From: CAXXHQ01 sp963665265
Lineage (GTDB): Bacteria; Planctomycetota; Planctomycetia; Pirellulales; Thermoguttaceae
Direction: 5' to 3'
NCBI GenBank assembly: GCA_963665265.2
Contig: OY762224.2
Coordinates: 1,550,001 to 1,614,000, forward strand
Length of the DNA stretch: 64,000 nt
The first letter of the stretch is position 1. Each line of letters begins with the position of its first letter. Both the position numbers and the translations under genes were made by a program. Below, piece after piece: positions 44,147-53,152 of the stretch. A model generated the notes under the pieces. It made no database searches. It saw only the letters and a program-made list of their open reading frames with translations, and was not told the origin of the DNA.

Positions 44147-45394
44147 TTAGCCCGACGCTAGCGCTTCCAACATTTGCCGGGCATGCTTCTGGTTTAAGAC
44201 TTCCTCGTAGACGGCGGCGACCCCTTGGGCCATGTTCCGGTCGGAGAAATGCTCCGCTTGCCGACGCAGCGCATTCTCGCGCAGCATCGTTCGATCCGCC
44301 TCGCCGTCGATGATTTCGGCGATCGCGCGGGCAAGGTCTTCCGGATCGCCGGGCTTCGCCAAGAGTCCGTCCACATGATCGCGAATCGCTTCAGGAGCGC
44401 CTTCAACCTCGGTGGCCACGACGGGAGTTCCCGCCGCCATCGCCTCGAGAACGACCATCGGCAAACCTTCGCCGAACAAGCTCGGGAGAACGAAAACGTC
44501 CATCTCGGCCAATTCGGAAATCACGTCCGAAGTAAAGCCGACCCATTCGATTTGCGAGTTTAGATTCAGACTTTCGGCCAATTCGGTAATCGTTCGCCGA
44601 TACTCGGGGGTCTCGAAGGCGCCCACCGCGCGGAACCGCAAGTCGTATCCTTCGTCCCGCAATAGAGCAAGCGATTTTAAAAGGACTTCCAGACCCTTGC
44701 GAGGACGAAAGAGCGCGACGCAGCCGACGACGAACGTCGTATCGGTTCTCTTACGAAACGGCGGTTCGTACAGTTTCGGCACGCCGTTTCGCACGACGGA
44801 AATTTGCTTCGGCGAACGGCCTTCGTCGATCATGTGGCGAGCCATGCTCTCGGAAACGGCGATCAAATGCGAAGCGCCGTTTAAAGATCGCTTTTCGACG
44901 AACTGATTGAATCGATCGATGAACCCGCGAGTCGAATTTCGGATCGTGGGACTGTGGACGTGATAGACGAACGGAACGCCGGTCAATCGTGAAACCGCCG
45001 CGGCGATTAAAGCCGAGCGAACGGTATGCGCATGAATGAGGGCGAAGTTTTCTTTGCGTACGAGTGAAGCGATTTTGAACGCGGGACGCAAATCAAAGCG
45101 ACTCTTCATCGGCATGTCGTACGACGAAGCCGCTCGGTTTTGTCGTCGGACCTCGAATTCGCCCGGCTTAAGACAAACGAAACTCGCCGAGAATCCGAAC
45201 TCCGGCAGTGCGCCGGCTAAAAGATCTTGCACGCGTTCGGCCCCTGCGTAATGCTCGCCGTTGACGATGTGCAAAACTTTAACTAACTCGACGGGCGAGG
45301 ACTTCGTCGTCGCGACGCCGGGAACCAGGATCGGCGTTCGCTGATTCGACTCGACGGATTCAACAATGACGTTCTCGCCCGAAATATCGCTCAT
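44147..45394 (-). CDS. Glycosyltransferase family 4
   Basis: A 415-residue GT-B glycosyltransferase from ATG 45394 (GGAG close upstream); a longer frame to 45457 has no clear start signal. The N-terminal domain contains VLHIVNGEHYAGAERVQDLL and LIHAHTVRSALIAAAV; the C-terminal donor domain has FRPRKGLEVLLKSLALL and the signature EGLPMVVLEAMAAGTPVVAT with VEGAPEAI. The acceptor and sugar are unknown. It follows the polyprenyl sugar-phosphate transferase gene on the same strand by about 150 bases, so it probably adds a sugar to the undecaprenyl-linked chain started by that enzyme. It acts at the cytoplasmic face of the membrane. Confidence 0.9.
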   Translation of the reverse strand: MSDISGENVIVESVESNQRTPILVPGVATTKSSPVELVKVLHIVNGEHYAGAERVQDLLAGALPEFGFSASFVCLKPGEFEVRRQNRAASSYDMPMKSRFDLRPAFKIASLVRKENFALIHAHTVRSALIAAAVSRLTGVPFVYHVHSPTIRNSTRGFIDRFNQFVEKRSLNGASHLIAVSESMARHMIDEGRSPKQISVVRNGVPKLYEPPFRKRTDTTFVVGCVALFRPRKGLEVLLKSLALLRDEGYDLRFRAVGAFETPEYRRTITELAESLNLNSQIEWVGFTSDVISELAEMDVFVLPSLFGEGLPMVVLEAMAAGTPVVATEVEGAPEAIRDHVDGLLAKPGDPEDLARAIAEIIDGEADRTMLRENALRRQAEHFSDRNMAQGVAAVYEEVLNQKHARQMLEALASG

Positions 45395-45548
45395 GTCGCT
45401 CCAACTTTCTCGAAACAGAGGGATTTGACGCACGCGCACGCTAAAATGAGCGAGCACGATCTCTCGTCCCCCGCCGCCTATGAAATATAGGTTACAGGCG
45501 CCGTATAATACGAGGTTTGAAAAGATTTTTGACGCGTAGAGGCGATCG

Positions 45549-46958
45549 TTAGTACGCGTTTTTCTGCGAGAAAACGACGAAGACCGTCTTGAAGAGAATT
45601 TTGACGTCGAGCCAAAGCGACCAATCGCGAATGTAACGCAGATCGTATTCGATCCGTTTTTCCATTTTTTCGGGCGTATCGGTTTCGCCGCGCCAGCCGT
45701 TGACCTGTGCGTAGCCGGTGATGCCCGGCTTCACTTTATGTCGAAGCATGTAGCCGTCGACGCGAGTTCGATATTGTTCGTTGAGGGCGTTGGGATGCGG
45801 TCGAGGTCCAACCAGCGACATCGTCCCTTCGACGACGTTGAATAATTGCGGCAGTTCGTCGAGCGAGGTTCGGCGCAGAATCGCGCCGACCGGAGTGACT
45901 CTCGAATCGCCTTTCGTCGCTTGCACGGCTTGCGGACCGTCTTCGCAGACGCTCATCGTTCGGAATTTCCAAACGCGGATTTCTCGACCGTCCAAACCGT
46001 ATCGACGTTGGCGAAAAAAGATTGGACCTGCCGAGGTCGTCTTGATCCAAACGGCGATGATCGCCATCGGAATAGCAAGGGCCAAGACAGCCGCCGAGCC
46101 AAGGATGAAGTCGCAAATTCTTTTCGCCATGCCGTCGATGCCGTAGAACGGCGTTTCGAACAGGCTTACGACGGGCAAGCCGAGAATGTCGGTCCATCGG
46201 CAATGCAACAACTCGAAGACGAAAAAGTCAGGAACGAGGTAGACCGATGCGGTCGTATCGCTCAACCGACTGAGGACGCCTCGAATACGTTCTTCGGCGC
46301 GCATCGGAAAGGTGATATAAATACGATCGATGCTCCCGTCGCGCGCTGCGGCGAAAAGATCATCCAGATTGCCGACTCGTTGGCCGAGATTCGCGGGGAT
46401 CTCCGGAGTGCGTTCCTCGGCGCGATCGTCGAAAAAACCGGCGAAACGCAAGCCCATCTGCGGCGATTGCTCGATGTTCTGCGCTAATTGAAACGCGAGC
46501 TCGTTCACTCCGACGATGGCGAATTGCCGTTGATTATAACCAAGCAACCGCGTAATGCGCAACGTTTCACGAGTCGCGGTTCGTCCGGCGACCATCAACA
46601 ACGGAGTGACGACGAACCATAGCCCGATCGCGAAGCGTGAAAACAACTCGGTCGGTTTGATGGTGAAAGCGATCGCCGTGAGCAGGAGCAACGTCACGCC
46701 CCAGGCGAACAAGGCGGAAAGAATTTCTCGTTTGGCCGACACTCCGCGCCAGCTTCGGTAAATGCCGCTCAATTCGGCGATGAAGCCGAAGATCAACATC
46801 GAGGCGGTTCCCGCCAGCAAATAGTGTTTCGTCTCGGTCCATGTCGCCCATCGCGCGGCGATATATAATCCGAGAATGATCGAGACGGCGTCGAGCAAGC
46901 GGTAAAACATGCCCGAGGCCGACCACTGCTGCTGAATTGGTCTAAGAAACTGGCGCAT
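45549..46958 (-). CDS. Undecaprenyl-phosphate sugar phosphotransferase (WcaJ/polyprenyl glycosylphosphotransferase family)
   Basis: A 469-residue initiating glycosyl-1-phosphate transferase. Four or five N-terminal membrane helices are followed by a nucleotide-binding-like domain (FAIVGVNELAFQLAQNIE onward) and, after a further helix (FILGSAAVLALAIPMAIIAV), the catalytic domain: FFRQRRYGLDGREIRVWKFR, RRTSLDELPQLFNVVEG, MSLVGPRPHPNALNEQYR and VKPGITGYAQVNGWRGET. It transfers a sugar phosphate (often glucose or galactose) onto undecaprenyl phosphate to start exopolysaccharide or O-antigen synthesis. Family length is usual. It heads a small polysaccharide group with the downstream GT4. Confidence 0.92.
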   Translation of the reverse strand: MRQFLRPIQQQWSASGMFYRLLDAVSIILGLYIAARWATWTETKHYLLAGTASMLIFGFIAELSGIYRSWRGVSAKREILSALFAWGVTLLLLTAIAFTIKPTELFSRFAIGLWFVVTPLLMVAGRTATRETLRITRLLGYNQRQFAIVGVNELAFQLAQNIEQSPQMGLRFAGFFDDRAEERTPEIPANLGQRVGNLDDLFAAARDGSIDRIYITFPMRAEERIRGVLSRLSDTTASVYLVPDFFVFELLHCRWTDILGLPVVSLFETPFYGIDGMAKRICDFILGSAAVLALAIPMAIIAVWIKTTSAGPIFFRQRRYGLDGREIRVWKFRTMSVCEDGPQAVQATKGDSRVTPVGAILRRTSLDELPQLFNVVEGTMSLVGPRPHPNALNEQYRTRVDGYMLRHKVKPGITGYAQVNGWRGETDTPEKMEKRIEYDLRYIRDWSLWLDVKILFKTVFVVFSQKNAY

Positions 46959-47315
46959 TTTGAATTGATGCCGGGGTACCTGACGAATCCGTTCTCATTC
47001 GCATACTTGGCCGAAACAGTCGCCGACGCGGAACGTTCGCCCGCGGAACTTTTTAGTCGCAATCGACGACGCCGGGGCGTCCGAAACCGGAAGGAATATT
47101 CAAAGAAATATAGCTCGCCGGCGCCGTTTCACAGCGGAAAATGCCTAAGAAGGGGTAAAACCACGGCGTTTTCGCACGGATTCAGAAGGAGGACAGTTTT
47201 GTCGCCGAGGCAATTCGCAAGCAGCTCGATCGATACAACCGCTCAATTCCTATAATCAACATCATCGGAACGTCGAAGCGGGGGGGGCGGCCTGCAACAT
47301 AGTCGGCCCCGTTTC
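46959..47315. other. Intergenic region
   Basis: Between the sugar-phosphate transferase start and the 3' end of the HEAT-like gene, both on the minus strand. A run of eight G (about 47281-47288) and several short palindromes are present, but I see no gene, RNA or convincing terminator. The promoter of the transferase is probably here. A short rightward frame after AAGGAGG near 47188 is only about 21 codons and is not credible. Confidence 0.45.
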
Positions 47316-48533
47316 TCATCGAAACGAGGAATTAATTCGCTCGGCCAAACGGCGAACTCTCGCCTCATCGTCCCGCTCGGCCATTGAAATCGCTTGTCGG
47401 ACTAAGGCTGGGTCGCTCGTCGTCGCCAAAATCGTTAAGGCGGCCAGTCTGACGTCGGCGTTTGAATCGCCGCCAAGCTGCAGCAGCCAGGTAGTCGCGT
47501 CCATATTCGTCATTTTCGGCAATCGCTCGACCAAACTTTTTCTGACAAGAGGATCGGGATGAAACGCTTGGCGAGCCACGTCGATTTCCGTTAGCGACAT
47601 TCCTCGGCGTTGCAGTTCTTTTTCCGCCCGCTTCGCCGTGCTCTCGTCGGTCGAAGAAAGTTGCTTCATAAGATCGATCGCCGGAGCGGCGAGAAAGACG
47701 CGATCGTCATTTCCCTGGTTCGGAGCCATCGCCGTCGCTTTAACGTCCTGCGGACTTTTCGATCGGATATCCCGCGGTTTTCGTTTTTCGCTCGGCGCCT
47801 GCAATTCCGGCGGATTTTCCACTGCTTTTAATGGAGCTGCGCCGTCAATTTTCGAAAGTTCATCGGGAGAATCGTCAATGGGCAAACCGCCTCCCGGTAA
47901 CGCGGTCAACCGGGATACGACCTTTGCGTTTTGTTCAGCCTCGCCGTCGCGAGCAACATCGCTAATTCCGCGAATAGCGACCGTTTTCGGAGGCGTTTTT
48001 TCGGAGGAACCGCACTCGCGGAGAATTTCATCGCATGCTTCGATAACTTGCACGCTATCGACGGCCGCCCGCTCTAAGGGGCGACGTAAGATGCTTTGCG
48101 CAAGGGCGGCGGCGTCGGCCTTCGCGCTTGGCCCGTACTGCGGCAAAGAGCGCCGCAACGAATCGGCAAGCTTCGCGAGACGCGCGGACGCGTCTCGAGC
48201 GGCTAATCCTCGCCAACGCTCCATCATTTCCAATAATTGAGATTTTGCCGCTTGGGCCACGCATTCACGACCGGATCCTAGGGCGCTCGCCAGAATGGAA
48301 ATACCCAATTCATCAAGTTCGGCTACTTGCGCTACGACCGCCTCGACACGATCTTCCGGCGCGCGTTCAAGCTGATCGCGCCAATGTTCGGCGGCGATCT
48401 TAGCATATTGGCCTTGGAATCCCCAAACCGCGACGACCGCTGTGATTAGAAATACGAGCGGAACGGCAACGCCAAGCAGCCGCCAACGGGAAAACTGCTT
48501 CGAGGCCGTGATCGGTTCCGACGATTTTTGCAT
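47316..48533 (-). CDS. Membrane-anchored protein with C-terminal HEAT-like repeats
   Basis: From ATG 48533 (GAGG nine bases upstream) 405 residues. A short cytoplasmic tail is followed by one helix (LLGVAVPLVFLITAVVAVWG, about residues 17-36), then a helical domain, a long polar region rich in charged residues, and a C-terminal HEAT-like repeat: VDVARQAFHPDPLVRKSLVE, WLLQLGGDSNADVRLAALTI and LVRQAISMAERDDEARVRRL. HEAT repeats usually serve as protein-binding scaffolds. No enzyme motif is seen, and I do not recognise a named family. The frame stays open 38 codons further upstream, but the strong hairpin at 48559-48601 argues that this is leader. Confidence 0.6.
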   Translation of the reverse strand: MQKSSEPITASKQFSRWRLLGVAVPLVFLITAVVAVWGFQGQYAKIAAEHWRDQLERAPEDRVEAVVAQVAELDELGISILASALGSGRECVAQAAKSQLLEMMERWRGLAARDASARLAKLADSLRRSLPQYGPSAKADAAALAQSILRRPLERAAVDSVQVIEACDEILRECGSSEKTPPKTVAIRGISDVARDGEAEQNAKVVSRLTALPGGGLPIDDSPDELSKIDGAAPLKAVENPPELQAPSEKRKPRDIRSKSPQDVKATAMAPNQGNDDRVFLAAPAIDLMKQLSSTDESTAKRAEKELQRRGMSLTEIDVARQAFHPDPLVRKSLVERLPKMTNMDATTWLLQLGGDSNADVRLAALTILATTSDPALVRQAISMAERDDEARVRRLAERINSSFR

Positions 48534-48969
48534 GATTGGTCGCCTCAACTGATTAGGCATGCCGCAACAGGGCACATGGTCCCCGACCTGTTGCGCGGCA
48601 TTGTGGTGAATAACCCGGATCAAAACAACCCCAAAATTGCAGCGCAATCAACCAGATCTCCTAAATCACCGGCTTGACCTGTTTTAGCCAAAGCCGCATT
48701 TAGTCGGGGTATAGATTTTGGCTGGCCCGAACGACCGGTTTATTCCGAATAATCAGAAATGTCCGAAATGTTTATGACGACATGCCGGGCATGCCCTGTA
48801 CTTGGGGTGCGCAACGAACGAAAGACCATTACGGCCGGTTCGGTCGTTTGCCTTCCTTTGATCGTTTGGGGCGGAGCGGTTTGATAGTCGTTCCGGCCGA
48901 ACGAAGCGGCGAAAACGAACTTGCGCGGGGGGGGAATACGCCGCGCCGGGCGCCAAAAGAAACGCAACG
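48534..48969. other. Divergent intergenic region
   Basis: Between the HEAT-like gene (leftward) and the hypothetical gene at 48970 (rightward). It contains the strong hairpin at 48559-48601. A G-run (about 48928-48936) precedes the rightward gene. The rest shows no supportable gene. Confidence 0.45.
48559..48601 (-). promoter_or_regulatory. Strong hairpin in the 5' leader of the HEAT-like gene
   Basis: ATGCCGCAACAGG (48559-48571) pairs with CCTGTTGCGCGGCAT (48587-48601) over 13 pairs with a two-base bulge. On the minus strand it ends about 26 bases before the HEAT-like start. No T-run follows. It could control translation or stabilise the message. Confidence 0.45.
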
Positions 48970-49932
48970 ATGTTTAGATTCACGCACGATCTATCGACTG
49001 GAACGCAAACGTATTCGTTTGTCGGCCTGCGGTATGCCGATTCATTCGGATTTGCCCTGCGAATTATCGTCGCCATCGTTGCGGTTACGCTTCTTTGGCT
49101 TGTTGGAATTACTGACGCCGCTCCGTCGGCGAATTCCGATCCCAACCAGCCGCAAGTGAGCGAAGCCGCTCGACAGAGCGCCGTTCAATCGATTCCGTTT
49201 GAAAAACTCGACGAATCGGCTCGCGCGAAAGTCCAGTCGGCGCTCTCCAACACGACGATGTATCGACGTATGCCAGTCCGGTTGATTGAATGCGATCCGG
49301 ACGTATATCTCTTTTCCGTTCGCCATCCCGACGTGGTTGTGAACACATGGCGCGCGTTGAAGTTGACGCAGCTTGAGCTGACGCAAATCGCTCCGCGAAA
49401 ATTCCAGATAAAAGAAGACACAGGCATGTCGGCGGTTTTAGAATATCTCTATCAAGGCCGTGACATGCACGTCATCTTCGCCGACGGCGAATACGACGGT
49501 CAGATGTTGCCTCGGCCGGTCAAAGGGCGCGCATTGTTTGTGCTTAAAACCGGCTACACTCTGCAAACCGACGGGCGCTATTTCATTTCGACGCGGCTCG
49601 ACACATTTTTATCGGTCGAGCCAGGCGCAGCCGAGCTAGTGACCAAAGCGTTGCAGCCGTTCGTCGGACGCGTGGCCGACAACAACTTCACTCAAACGGT
49701 CAACTACGTCGGAAGCCTATCCCGAACGATCGAGCTGAACGGTCGAAGCGTGGAAAAGCTCGCTCTTCAACTTCCGAACGTCTCGGCGAAAACTCGCACT
49801 GATTTCGCCGACGTGATTGACGCCGCCATGGAACGCCCGACCGCCATCGCGTTACGTCGAAGGACCAACGCGGCGGAAATCTCGCGCCGACTCCCGGCCG
49901 GCAAATCCGACGAAAGCGTAATGCTTAAATAA
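48970..49932 (+). CDS. Hypothetical membrane-anchored or secreted protein
   Basis: A 320-residue protein starting at ATG 48970 with one hydrophobic segment, LRIIVAIVAVTLLWLVGITDA (about residues 30-50), which may be an uncleaved signal anchor or a long signal peptide. The remainder is soluble and probably periplasmic: MYRRMPVRLIECDPDVYLF, LEYLYQGRDMHVIFADGEYD and GRYFISTRLDTFLSVEPGAA. No catalytic motif or named family is recognised. It has the character of conserved planctomycete hypothetical proteins, but I cannot verify that. It ends about 60 bases before the terminator shared with tRNA-Ser. Confidence 0.6.
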   Translation: MFRFTHDLSTGTQTYSFVGLRYADSFGFALRIIVAIVAVTLLWLVGITDAAPSANSDPNQPQVSEAARQSAVQSIPFEKLDESARAKVQSALSNTTMYRRMPVRLIECDPDVYLFSVRHPDVVVNTWRALKLTQLELTQIAPRKFQIKEDTGMSAVLEYLYQGRDMHVIFADGEYDGQMLPRPVKGRALFVLKTGYTLQTDGRYFISTRLDTFLSVEPGAAELVTKALQPFVGRVADNNFTQTVNYVGSLSRTIELNGRSVEKLALQLPNVSAKTRTDFADVIDAAMERPTAIALRRRTNAAEISRRLPAGKSDESVMLK

Positions 49933-49991
49933 GTCGCTTAGCGGATATACTGCGTCCTGTCGCCGCGATTCGACGTCGATTGCGCAAACAA

Positions 49992-50024
49992 AAAACCGCC
50001 GCCGAATAATTCGACGACGGTTTT
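49992..50024 (-). terminator. Rho-independent terminator after tRNA-Ser (probably bidirectional)
   Basis: AAAACCGCCGCCGAA ... TTCGACGACGGTTTT forms a 15-pair stem around a three-base loop. Read on the minus strand the two unmatched positions become G-T pairs, so it is perfect for the tRNA transcript, with a T-run in the stem base. It may also end the plus-strand hypothetical gene. Confidence 0.85.
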
Positions 50025-50087
50025 ATTGAAAACGTTTCTTCGCGTTCACAAAGCGATGGAAGCTTCGAACGCGGAAGAAATCAAAGC

Positions 50088-50168
50088 GGAGGGCAAGGGA
50101 TTCGAACCCTCAACCGGTTGCCCGGCATCTGATTTCGAGTCAGACCGCTCACCATTCGCATACCCTCC
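50088..50168 (-). tRNA. tRNA-Ser (anticodon CGA)
   Basis: On the minus strand the acceptor stem GGAGGGT pairs with GCCCTCC. The anticodon arm TCTGA-CTCGAAA-TCAGA carries anticodon CGA (codon UCG). A class II variable arm CCGG-GCAA-CCGG and T-arm GAGGG-TTCGAAT-CCCTT follow. The 81-base length without encoded CCA is at the short end for serine tRNAs. The D-arm is unusual: the best stem (TGC/GCG) leaves only one base between acceptor and D-stem. A promoter lies at 50195-50223 and a terminator at 49992-50024. Confidence 0.9.
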
Positions 50169-50194
50169 GTACGCTGCGGCGTTAAGAATAGTAA

Positions 50195-50223
50195 AGTCTA
50201 ACTTCTCGGCCCGACGATGGCAA
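50195..50223 (-). promoter_or_regulatory. Putative promoter of tRNA-Ser
   Basis: On the minus strand TTGCCA (50223-50218) and TAGACT (50200-50195) are separated by 17 bases, placing transcription start about 20 bases before the tRNA. The -10 matches the consensus at four of six positions. Confidence 0.4.
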
Positions 50224-50799
50224 GAGGTCTCGGCCGTAAGAGAAGAGAGTCGTCGCGGCGTTTTTCGGTTCGCAACGATTGAAAAAAACGGCGGAACTTC
50301 CTGACCGCCAGGGCCTTGCAATCACCCGAGGAAATCGGCTTTTTCAGCAAAACCGCCCCTTTTGCGATCCCCGGCACAGCCGGATCTCTATCCCGGATTT
50401 CTTGATATATCCCGATCGACCGCAACTCCTATCGGGTGGAACGGCGACCGGTCATGCCGACGTTTATTGCAGCGCGCGTTCTGCCGATTCTGGCGCACAA
50501 TTCCGCTGTGTGGGCCGGGCGAGAATAGTTTTTCCTCACTCTGCGCATAGCCGATTTACCCGGATGTGTAGTAAGTAATGACGTGACGGGAAAGGAGTTC
50601 CCGTCGAGAAACAAAAAGTTCGCCGAGCGAGAATCCCCCGTCTCGTCGGCGAATGGAGAGCGAAGAGGTTGAGCAGCGCGATCGACGCCCCCTCGGTCGA
50701 TTTAGCCCCGCTTCGCCGGATGTGCGGCAACAGAGCGTCGAACGTTCCCCCGCGTTCGCCCGGTCGCGCAGACATGCCCCCTAGGAAAAGGAACGTTTC
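50224..50799. other. Intergenic region with hairpin array
   Basis: Between tRNA-Ser and the small gene at 50800. The first ~350 bases show nothing clear. From 50585 on there are at least four inverted repeats (described separately). A good ribosome-binding site (AGGAAAAGGA) ends this stretch. The open minus-strand frame across it is antisense and not credible. Confidence 0.5.
50585..50758. ncRNA. Candidate structured RNA: array of four hairpins
   Basis: Four inverted repeats lie within 174 bases: GACGGGAA-AGGAG-TTCCCGTC (50585-50605, perfect); TTCGCCGA(G)CGAGA with TCTCGTCGGCGAA (50619-50653, 13 pairs, one bulged G); ATCGAC/GTCGAT (50681-50701); and CGAACG/CGTTCG (50739-50758). Read on the plus strand they form a leader ending about 40 bases before the gene at 50800. 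Read on the minus strand the 13-pair hairpin is followed by CTTTTTGTTT, the mark of a rho-independent terminator. So this may instead be a minus-strand small RNA of about 150 bases. I could not match it to SRP RNA, tmRNA, 6S or RNase P by eye. Confidence 0.4.
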
Positions 50800-51159
50800 A
50801 TGAAGAAGGACACGTATCGCGTCGTGACGCGAGGTACGGACGGCGAAATCCGCATTCGCGATTACGACACACAGGAAGCGCTGCTCAAGCGTCACCATCA
50901 GGTCGGCGTGGACGATTGCAGCACCGATCTCGATTTGCGCGGCCTGCCGGTTTTTCGCGGCTTGATCGGCCCCATGCCCGAGGGCAAAAATATTATTCGC
51001 TACGAAACGCCTGAAGTGTTTGAAACGCTGACGAAGGCGTGGAGCTCGACGAAGACCGCTCGGCGTCGCCGTTCTCGGACGCATGCGCCCGTCGATATCA
51101 TGGAAAACTCGAACGTGGACGGCGATTCCGCCATGACCGCCTCGGAACCAAGCATGTAA
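50800..51159 (+). CDS. Small hypothetical protein
   Basis: A 119-residue protein from ATG 50800 with AGGAAAAGGA about ten bases upstream. The first ~85 residues look folded (TYRVVTRGTDGEIRIRDYDT, LPVFRGLIGPMPEGKNIIRY, VFETLTKAWSS); the last ~35 are basic and then polar (ARRRRSRTH). There is no signal peptide or membrane helix. I do not recognise a family. The gene stands alone on its strand, downstream of the hairpin array and 151 bases before the GT39 gene. Confidence 0.6.
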   Translation: MKKDTYRVVTRGTDGEIRIRDYDTQEALLKRHHQVGVDDCSTDLDLRGLPVFRGLIGPMPEGKNIIRYETPEVFETLTKAWSSTKTARRRRSRTHAPVDIMENSNVDGDSAMTASEPSM

Positions 51160-51310
51160 TATGCCGTTGCGGTAACGCGTCGAACGCATACAATATCAGG
51201 CTGCGGATTTTTCCGCGGCCTTTTTTATTGGTTTAACGCCAAGGCAAACAAGAAGCGTTAATTGAGGCACGGCTTATTTGTCGACTGACGCGATCTGAAA
51301 CGGAGAGAAG

Positions 51311-52951
51311 ATGACGTTCGAATCGAGGACGGTCGGCAAAGCCTTGTGGATAAGCGCAGTCGCCTCGGCGACGGTCGTGTTCGTCGCTCCGCTTTTCGTC
51401 AACTTTCCGCTTTTGGACCCGGACGAAGGACTGCATGCGGCGATCGCTCAAGAGATTGTCGAACGCGGCGATTGGATCACACCGCATTTTCTAGGAGAGC
51501 CGTTTCTCGATAAGCCGATTTTCTATTTCTGGTTTCAGGCCACTTCGCTAAAAGTCTTCGGCATGAACGAAACGGCAATCCGACTCGTCGGTTTATTCTG
51601 GGGTTTATTAGGCGCAACGGCCACAGGTTGGCTCGCCTGGCGGATGTTCAACCGGACGGTAGGACTCGTTTCGTTCGCTTTTTATTCGACGATGATTCTT
51701 CCCGCCGCGCTTTCGCAGGCAGCCGCGCACGACGTGGCGCTGATTCCCTTCGTCGTTCTTGCCCTCGGTCTTTTTTTTGAAGCCGAACGCCTCAACGGTC
51801 ATCTTTCACTTACCTTGATAACCGCGGCAATTGGCGTCGCGCTCGGATTGTCCGTTTTAGCCAAGGGATTCGTCGGCGCGGCGATCGTCGGCGTCGCCTA
51901 CGGCAGTTACTTGCTGTTTACGAAACGCCTCACATGGGCTGTTTTTCTTCGAGGAGCCGCGGCGCTTGTCGTCGCCGCTCTCACGGCCGGCGGTTGGTAC
52001 CTGGCGGTCGAAGCGAAAACCCCCGGCTATCTTTACTACTTTTTCGTCGAACGTCATTTACTCGGCTTCGCCACGGCAGGACAACGCCACGGCGGCGAGC
52101 CGTTTTGGTATTACTTACCGATTATTTTTGTCGGAGGCATGCCCTGGCTCAACTACGGTTTGATCACGCTTCGCGATTGGAGAGAACGCAAAACGCGAGA
52201 CGCGGTTTTACTCTACGAACGACTTGCCGTCGCCCTCTTATTCTGCTGGGCGATTAGCGGATTCCTCTTACTCTCGGCGGCCAGTTCAAAATTAATCACG
52301 TACGTTTGGCCGGTCTTTCCGCCGTTGGCAGTTCTGTCGGCCATCGGCTGGGCGAGACTTCTCGACGGAACGTTGAGCGTTGGCGCGAAAGAAGCCTTGC
52401 GACGCTCTTTTACGACCGCGTCGTTCGTCGGTCCGGCCGTTTTGCCAATAGTGTTTTTCGTCGTCGCCTCGATCTATAAACTGCGGTTCGGTTTCGCCGT
52501 CATTTCCGCCGCGTTCGCGGTCGGTTGCTTGGCGCTAGTCCCGCTCGCTTTTTTGCGTCGGGAAAAGCACGCGATGGTTTTCGCGACGTCGATCGCCTCG
52601 TTCGCCGCGCAATTCTTACTGACGATGTTTGTTGTGCTGCCGCCGATCGCCGAGACGATTTCGGCAAAGGATCTCGCTTTGCATTACAACAAGCAAGGCG
52701 TCTTGCCTCATCGAGTTTGCTTCGCCGAGGAGCGGATCGGCTCATTCGTTTTTTACTTGGAACCGCGGTTGCGGGCGTCGATCGCCGCAGGGCAATTAAG
52801 AGAAATCAAAATCGATGAAGAGTTCACGCCGGCGCCGGGCGACGTCATCGTAACCGCCGCGACTCGTCTGAATCGAGCCAAGCGATACTTAAAGCTGGAT
52901 GACTTGAAACGTAGCGACGTCGGCCATTACGCCGTTTTTGAAAAACAGTAG
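51311..52951 (+). CDS. ArnT-like glycosyltransferase family 39 membrane protein
   Basis: A 546-residue polytopic membrane protein. It shows the GT39/PMT-2 signature near the first periplasmic loop, LLDPDEGLHAAIAQEIVERG, with the catalytic Asp-Glu pair, followed by DWITPHFLGEPFLDKPIFYF, characteristic of ArnT-type lipid A glycosyltransferases. About a dozen hydrophobic helices and a C-terminal periplasmic domain complete it. Such enzymes move a sugar from undecaprenyl phosphate onto lipid A or another surface acceptor at the periplasmic face. The sugar is unknown. lpxA converges on it from the right, consistent with lipid A work. The start ATG 51311 has GGAGAGAAG just upstream. Confidence 0.9.
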   Translation: MTFESRTVGKALWISAVASATVVFVAPLFVNFPLLDPDEGLHAAIAQEIVERGDWITPHFLGEPFLDKPIFYFWFQATSLKVFGMNETAIRLVGLFWGLLGATATGWLAWRMFNRTVGLVSFAFYSTMILPAALSQAAAHDVALIPFVVLALGLFFEAERLNGHLSLTLITAAIGVALGLSVLAKGFVGAAIVGVAYGSYLLFTKRLTWAVFLRGAAALVVAALTAGGWYLAVEAKTPGYLYYFFVERHLLGFATAGQRHGGEPFWYYLPIIFVGGMPWLNYGLITLRDWRERKTRDAVLLYERLAVALLFCWAISGFLLLSAASSKLITYVWPVFPPLAVLSAIGWARLLDGTLSVGAKEALRRSFTTASFVGPAVLPIVFFVVASIYKLRFGFAVISAAFAVGCLALVPLAFLRREKHAMVFATSIASFAAQFLLTMFVVLPPIAETISAKDLALHYNKQGVLPHRVCFAEERIGSFVFYLEPRLRASIAAGQLREIKIDEEFTPAPGDVIVTAATRLNRAKRYLKLDDLKRSDVGHYAVFEKQ

Positions 52952-53008
52952 GCGGCTTTTCGCGCGACGAGCCGGGCGAGACGATTATCGAGCGCCGTCA
53001 AGAAACGA

Positions 53009-53035
53009 CTCGCCGCAGAAAATACATGCGGCGAG
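53009..53035. other. Perfect hairpin between convergent GT39 and lpxA genes
   Basis: CTCGCCGCA-GAAAATACA-TGCGGCGAG has nine perfect pairs. It lies between two converging genes where a terminator is expected, but neither strand has a T-run directly after it, so it would be a non-canonical or factor-assisted terminator. Confidence 0.5.
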
Positions 53036-53152
53036 CGTAGCGATTGCAGAGACGAGAATTTGAGCTTTCGCTCTCGATTTCGTCTTTGCCGGTCCCTGCC
53101 CAGTAACGCTTTTCGCCTCTGGGGCGACGTTTTAGGCCGTCGTCGAACGAAA

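Noticed and set aside
47281..47288. Run of eight G as a phase-variable tract
   Set aside because: It lies in non-coding DNA near the 3' end of the HEAT-like gene, not in a coding frame or between promoter elements that I can identify.
48782..48900. Weak similarity between 48820-48870 and the flank of repeat copy 2 (both translate to a GRLPSF-like string)
   Set aside because: Only a short stretch with about two-thirds identity by eye; not enough to call a third repeat copy.
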